Under the pieces are notes generated by a model. That model was not told where the DNA came from, did no database searches, and saw only the letters and a program-made list of their open reading frames with translations. Of a stretch of DNA of 64,000 nucleotides, positions 61,640 to 64,000 are shown piece by piece. Source of the stretch: Flavobacterium pectinovorum (GTDB lineage Bacteria > Bacteroidota > Bacteroidia > Flavobacteriales > Flavobacteriaceae); assembly GCF_900142715.1 (NCBI RefSeq), contig NZ_FRBX01000002.1:620001-684000 (forward strand), given 5' to 3'. A program made the translations under genes and the position numbers. The stretch's first letter is position 1. The number at the start of each line of letters is the position of its first letter.

Positions 61640-62858
61640 AAAAATTATAATAAGTGCTTGTTTACTTATCTCGTTCGTTTCATTTGCTCAGCAAGGTACT
61701 TCGTCACCATATTCTTTTTACGGAATTGGAGAATCAAGATTTAAAGGAACCCTTGAAAACAGATCGATGGCCGGGGTTGCAGTAGAACAGGATAGTATTC
61801 ACTTGAATATTGAAAATCCGGCAAGTTATGCCAGTCTTGGACAAACGACTTTTACAGTTGGAGGAACTTTTGGAACGAATAATATAAAAAGCAGCACTGA
61901 GTCTTCAAAAGCGCAAAGATCAACTTTTGATTATTTAGCATTAGGGATTCCAATGGGTAAATTTGGAGCCGGTTTTGGTTTAGTGCCTTTGTCTTCTGTA
62001 GGGTATAAAATTTCAGATCTAAACCCGACACAAGGAGGAGTAAACAGTCAGCTTGAAGGAAAAGGTGGCGTAAACAAAGTTTTCCTTGGTTTAGGTTATA
62101 AAATTACACCAAAATGGAATATTGGAGCAGATGTACAATATAACTTTGGTAAAATTTCAACAACTACTATAGAAGCCGTTACCGGAGTTCAAAGTGCTAC
62201 AAGAGAAACCAATGCTTCTGAATTATCAGGTGTGAATTTTAATATTGGTACAATGTATCAAACTAAAATTGATAAAAAATTAAATCTATATACTAGTTTA
62301 AACTACACTTTTGCAAGTACATTAACTTCAGACAGTTCAAGAATTATTGAAGTTGACGGAGATCCGGATGAGGTAACCGGTGATCCTGTTGAAAATACGT
62401 TGAAATTGCCAAACAAAATAACGTTTGGTGCAGGTGTTGGAGAAGCCAGAAAATGGTTGGTAGGTACAACAATAGCTTTTCAGGGAGACGGGAAACTTAA
62501 TAATTATTACAACTCAAGTGATAATGTTCGTTACGAAAAGTATTCTAAATATGCAGTTGGAGGATATTATGTGCCAAATTACAGCTCTTTTTCAAGTTAT
62601 TTTAGCAGAATCACTTATAGAGCAGGTCTTAAATTTGAAAAAACAGGATTAATAGTAAATAATGAATCAATTAATGATGTTGGAATGTCTTTAGGTGCAG
62701 GTTTTCCAATTACAGGAACTTTTTCAAACGTAAATTTCGGAATCGAGTTTGGTAAAAAAGGGACAACATCTGCAGGTTTAGTTCAGGAAAACTATTTAAA
62801 TTTTAGCTTAAGTTTCTCTTTTAACGATAAATGGTTCGTGAAAAGTAAATTCAATTAA
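61632..62858 (+). CDS. Outer-membrane beta-barrel protein
   Basis: 408 aa. Signal peptide about 1-19 (ending SFAQ) and the barrel family start GTSSPYSFYGIGESRFKG; strands alternate glycine and aromatics, with long loops, and the C-terminus KWFVKSKFN. OmpP1/FadL-like in layout. In Bacteroidetes such proteins are often next to coaX and lptC, which fits a role in envelope biogenesis. Function untested. Confidence 0.8.
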   Translation: MIKKIIISACLLISFVSFAQQGTSSPYSFYGIGESRFKGTLENRSMAGVAVEQDSIHLNIENPASYASLGQTTFTVGGTFGTNNIKSSTESSKAQRSTFDYLALGIPMGKFGAGFGLVPLSSVGYKISDLNPTQGGVNSQLEGKGGVNKVFLGLGYKITPKWNIGADVQYNFGKISTTTIEAVTGVQSATRETNASELSGVNFNIGTMYQTKIDKKLNLYTSLNYTFASTLTSDSSRIIEVDGDPDEVTGDPVENTLKLPNKITFGAGVGEARKWLVGTTIAFQGDGKLNNYYNSSDNVRYEKYSKYAVGGYYVPNYSSFSSYFSRITYRAGLKFEKTGLIVNNESINDVGMSLGAGFPITGTFSNVNFGIEFGKKGTTSAGLVQENYLNFSLSFSFNDKWFVKSKFN

Positions 62859-62898
62859 GCATAAGGTTTTATGTTTTTTTAAGCTCACTACAATTTAC

Positions 62899-62906
62899 TA
62901 CATTTG
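62899..62906 (+). promoter_or_regulatory. -7 element touching the lptC start
   Basis: TACATTTG matches TAnnTTTG with the ATG only 4 nt downstream (62911), the same geometry as 22603-22610/22615. If used, the transcript has no leader. No TTG at the ideal distance. Confidence 0.45.
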
Positions 62907-62910
62907 GCAA

Positions 62911-63462
62911 ATGAATTTACCAAAGAGATATATAATAAACGCTGTCACAGTTTTTGCTGTGACACTGTTTTTTGGATGCGAAAGTAATTTTAAAGAAGTT
63001 CAGAAAATTAACTTTTCAGAGTTTGTTCCGGGAAGTGATGCTGATACTGTCGATATAAAATATACAGATTCAGGACGCATAACCGGAGTTCTTAAAAGCC
63101 GAAAAATGCTGGATTATTCTAATCTTGATTTTCCGTTTACAGAATTTCCTGAAGGAATTGACGTTACTTTGTATGATAAAAATCAAAAGCGTACTTTTAT
63201 AAGATCCAATTATGCTGTTTCATATAAGCAAACCGGGATTATTGATTTGCAGGGAAAAGTAAAAATCACTTCAGAAACAGGTCAGATGTTAGAAACAGAA
63301 CAGTTGTATTTTGATCAGAAAAACGAATGGTTTTATACCGAGAGGAAGTTTAAATTAACAGATGCAAAAGGAGTTTCGTACGGGCAGGGAATTGACTTCA
63401 GCAAAGATTTTAAAGTAATAAACTCACAAAGAGTAACCGGCGAATTAGAAGCCGAAGAATAA
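62911..63462 (+). CDS. lptC: LPS export periplasmic protein LptC-like
   Basis: 183 aa. N-terminal membrane anchor or lipobox (AVTLFFGC), then an LptC/OstA-like beta-jelly roll: TDSGRITGVLKSRKML near 50-65, FPEGIDVTLYDKNQKRTFIRSNYAV near 77-101 (quoted in part) and LQGKVKITSETGQMLETEQLYFD. Carries lipopolysaccharide from the LptBFG transporter to LptA. Divided from the outer-membrane protein by 52 nt. Confidence 0.88.
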   Translation: MNLPKRYIINAVTVFAVTLFFGCESNFKEVQKINFSEFVPGSDADTVDIKYTDSGRITGVLKSRKMLDYSNLDFPFTEFPEGIDVTLYDKNQKRTFIRSNYAVSYKQTGIIDLQGKVKITSETGQMLETEQLYFDQKNEWFYTERKFKLTDAKGVSYGQGIDFSKDFKVINSQRVTGELEAEE

Positions 63463-63472
63463 AATAAAGATT

Positions 63473-63667
63473 ATGGGCATTTTAAAATACACACAATACC
63501 TTTACTTAATAATTGCAGTTGCGTTTATTTATGACGGAATTACAAAGTTAAATGATCCTACCGGAAATCCCTGGTTAAGCTTTTTGATTGCCGCAGTGAG
63601 TGTTTTTATGTTTTTCTTCAGAAGAAAATATGCTAAAAGATTTGATGATCATTATAAAAAACAATAA
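63473..63667 (+). CDS. Small membrane protein
   Basis: 64 aa with two hydrophobic helices (about 7-23 and 35-50) and a basic C-terminus (RRKYAKRFDDHYKKQ). 10 nt after lptC and 3 nt before the CNNM gene, so an operon member. No known function. Confidence 0.7.
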   Translation: MGILKYTQYLYLIIAVAFIYDGITKLNDPTGNPWLSFLIAAVSVFMFFFRRKYAKRFDDHYKKQ

Positions 63668-63670
63668 AAA

Positions 63671-64000
63671 ATGGAAATTAGTATTATAATACTATGTTTA
63701 ATACTATCAGCCTTTTTTTCAGGAATGGAAATAGCTTTTGTTTCCTCCAATAAAATTTATCTTGAAATAGAAAAAAAGCAAGATAATTTTCTTTCTCAAA
63801 TCTTAACGAAACTTACCCAAAATCCGTCAAAATTTATTGCTGCTATGCTTATTGGCAACAATATAGCTCTTGTAGTTTACGGTTTTTTTATGGGAGATGT
63901 AGTCCTGAAATGTATTGCTCATTTAGGATATCAGTTTTCAAATATTACCAGTTTATTGGTTCAGACCGTGATTTCTACTTTTGTAGTTTTGGTAACGGCT
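63671..64000 (+). CDS. CNNM-domain/hemolysin-family protein (5' part)
   Basis: Open from the ATG at 63671 to the window end, 110 codons so far. N-terminal membrane segment with the CNNM pattern ILSAFFSGMEIAFVSSNKIYL (residues about 9-29, quoted in part) and IGNNIALVVYGFFMGDVV. Family members (CorB/TlyC-like) carry CBS and transporter-associated domains further on; GldE of the gliding system is one of them. The C-terminal part lies outside. Confidence 0.85.
   Translation, partial: MEISIIILCLILSAFFSGMEIAFVSSNKIYLEIEKKQDNFLSQILTKLTQNPSKFIAAMLIGNNIALVVYGFFMGDVVLKCIAHLGYQFSNITSLLVQTVISTFVVLVTA

Overview
The window reads as a chromosomal segment of a Bacteroidetes/Flavobacteriia bacterium, most likely genus Flavobacterium. 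The DNA is AT-rich. Promoters match the Bacteroidetes consensus TTG-N18..20-TAnnTTTG. There is a SusC/SusD/SusE starch locus, a secreted amylase with a type IX (gliding/Por) C-terminal sorting domain, and many Bacteroidetes-typical families (DUF4407, DUF4421, DUF6624, DUF6814). Intergenic gaps are filled with short palindromic repeats. No phage, plasmid, CRISPR or transposase gene was seen.

Layout. 1-1600: a small XRE-regulator/membrane-protein operon facing a small unknown gene across a perfect 20-bp palindrome. 1.8-3.4 kb: tRNA-Leu(UAG) and an M20 dipeptidase. 3.4-4.0 kb: repeat-filled gap. 4.0-7.0 kb: four-gene BlaI / M56-peptidase (BlaR1-like) operon with a putative BlaI operator on its promoter. 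7.2-10.9 kb: saccharopine-dehydrogenase-like enzyme, DUF423, ATP-type PEP carboxykinase. 10.9-11.3 kb: composite repeat island. 11.3-15.2 kb: beta-propeller phytase and TonB-dependent receptor. 15.4-26.1 kb: housekeeping and envelope genes (DUF4407, PH-SHOCT protein, GNAT, DUF4421, cyclase family, HemW, RuvC, flippase-like protein, GT2, DUF456). 26.3-32.6 kb: DUF937 protein, RluB-type pseudouridine synthase, and an isoprenoid cluster (UbiA, DUF502, mevalonate kinase, diphosphomevalonate decarboxylase) interrupted by a ParE/RelE toxin-antitoxin pair. 32.7-36.8 kb: TspO, HAD phosphatase, BaiN-like flavoprotein, glycerophosphodiesterase.

36.9-58.2 kb is one complete maltodextrin/starch utilisation region. 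A T9SS-exported GH13 amylase cuts starch outside the cell; SusC/D/E bind and import oligosaccharides; GH97 (SusB-like) and signal-peptide GH13 enzymes trim them in the periplasm; an inner-membrane MFS carrier imports maltose; GH65 maltose phosphorylase plus beta-phosphoglucomutase make glucose and glucose-6-phosphate; a divergent LacI-type protein is the likely regulator. 58.2-64 kb: MFS/DUF6814 pair, a GIY-YIG nuclease gene between duplicated tRNA-Phe 3' ends, then coaX, an outer-membrane protein, lptC and the start of a CNNM/hemolysin-family gene.

The most unusual signals are (i) a TCCCGARRCTTCGGGA palindrome present at least six times, twice inside conserved protein genes in the same orientation and the same reading frame (peptide SPExSGxLSxT), comparable in behaviour to Rickettsia palindromic elements; (ii) the GIY-YIG gene bracketed by a 58-bp direct repeat that contains the tRNA-Phe 3' end and its terminator; (iii) a toxin-antitoxin pair embedded with 2-nt spacing in the mevalonate operon; (iv) self-contained palindromic operators at the XRE and BlaI loci; and (v) heptamer TTTCAGG repeats that have entered a glycosyltransferase reading frame.
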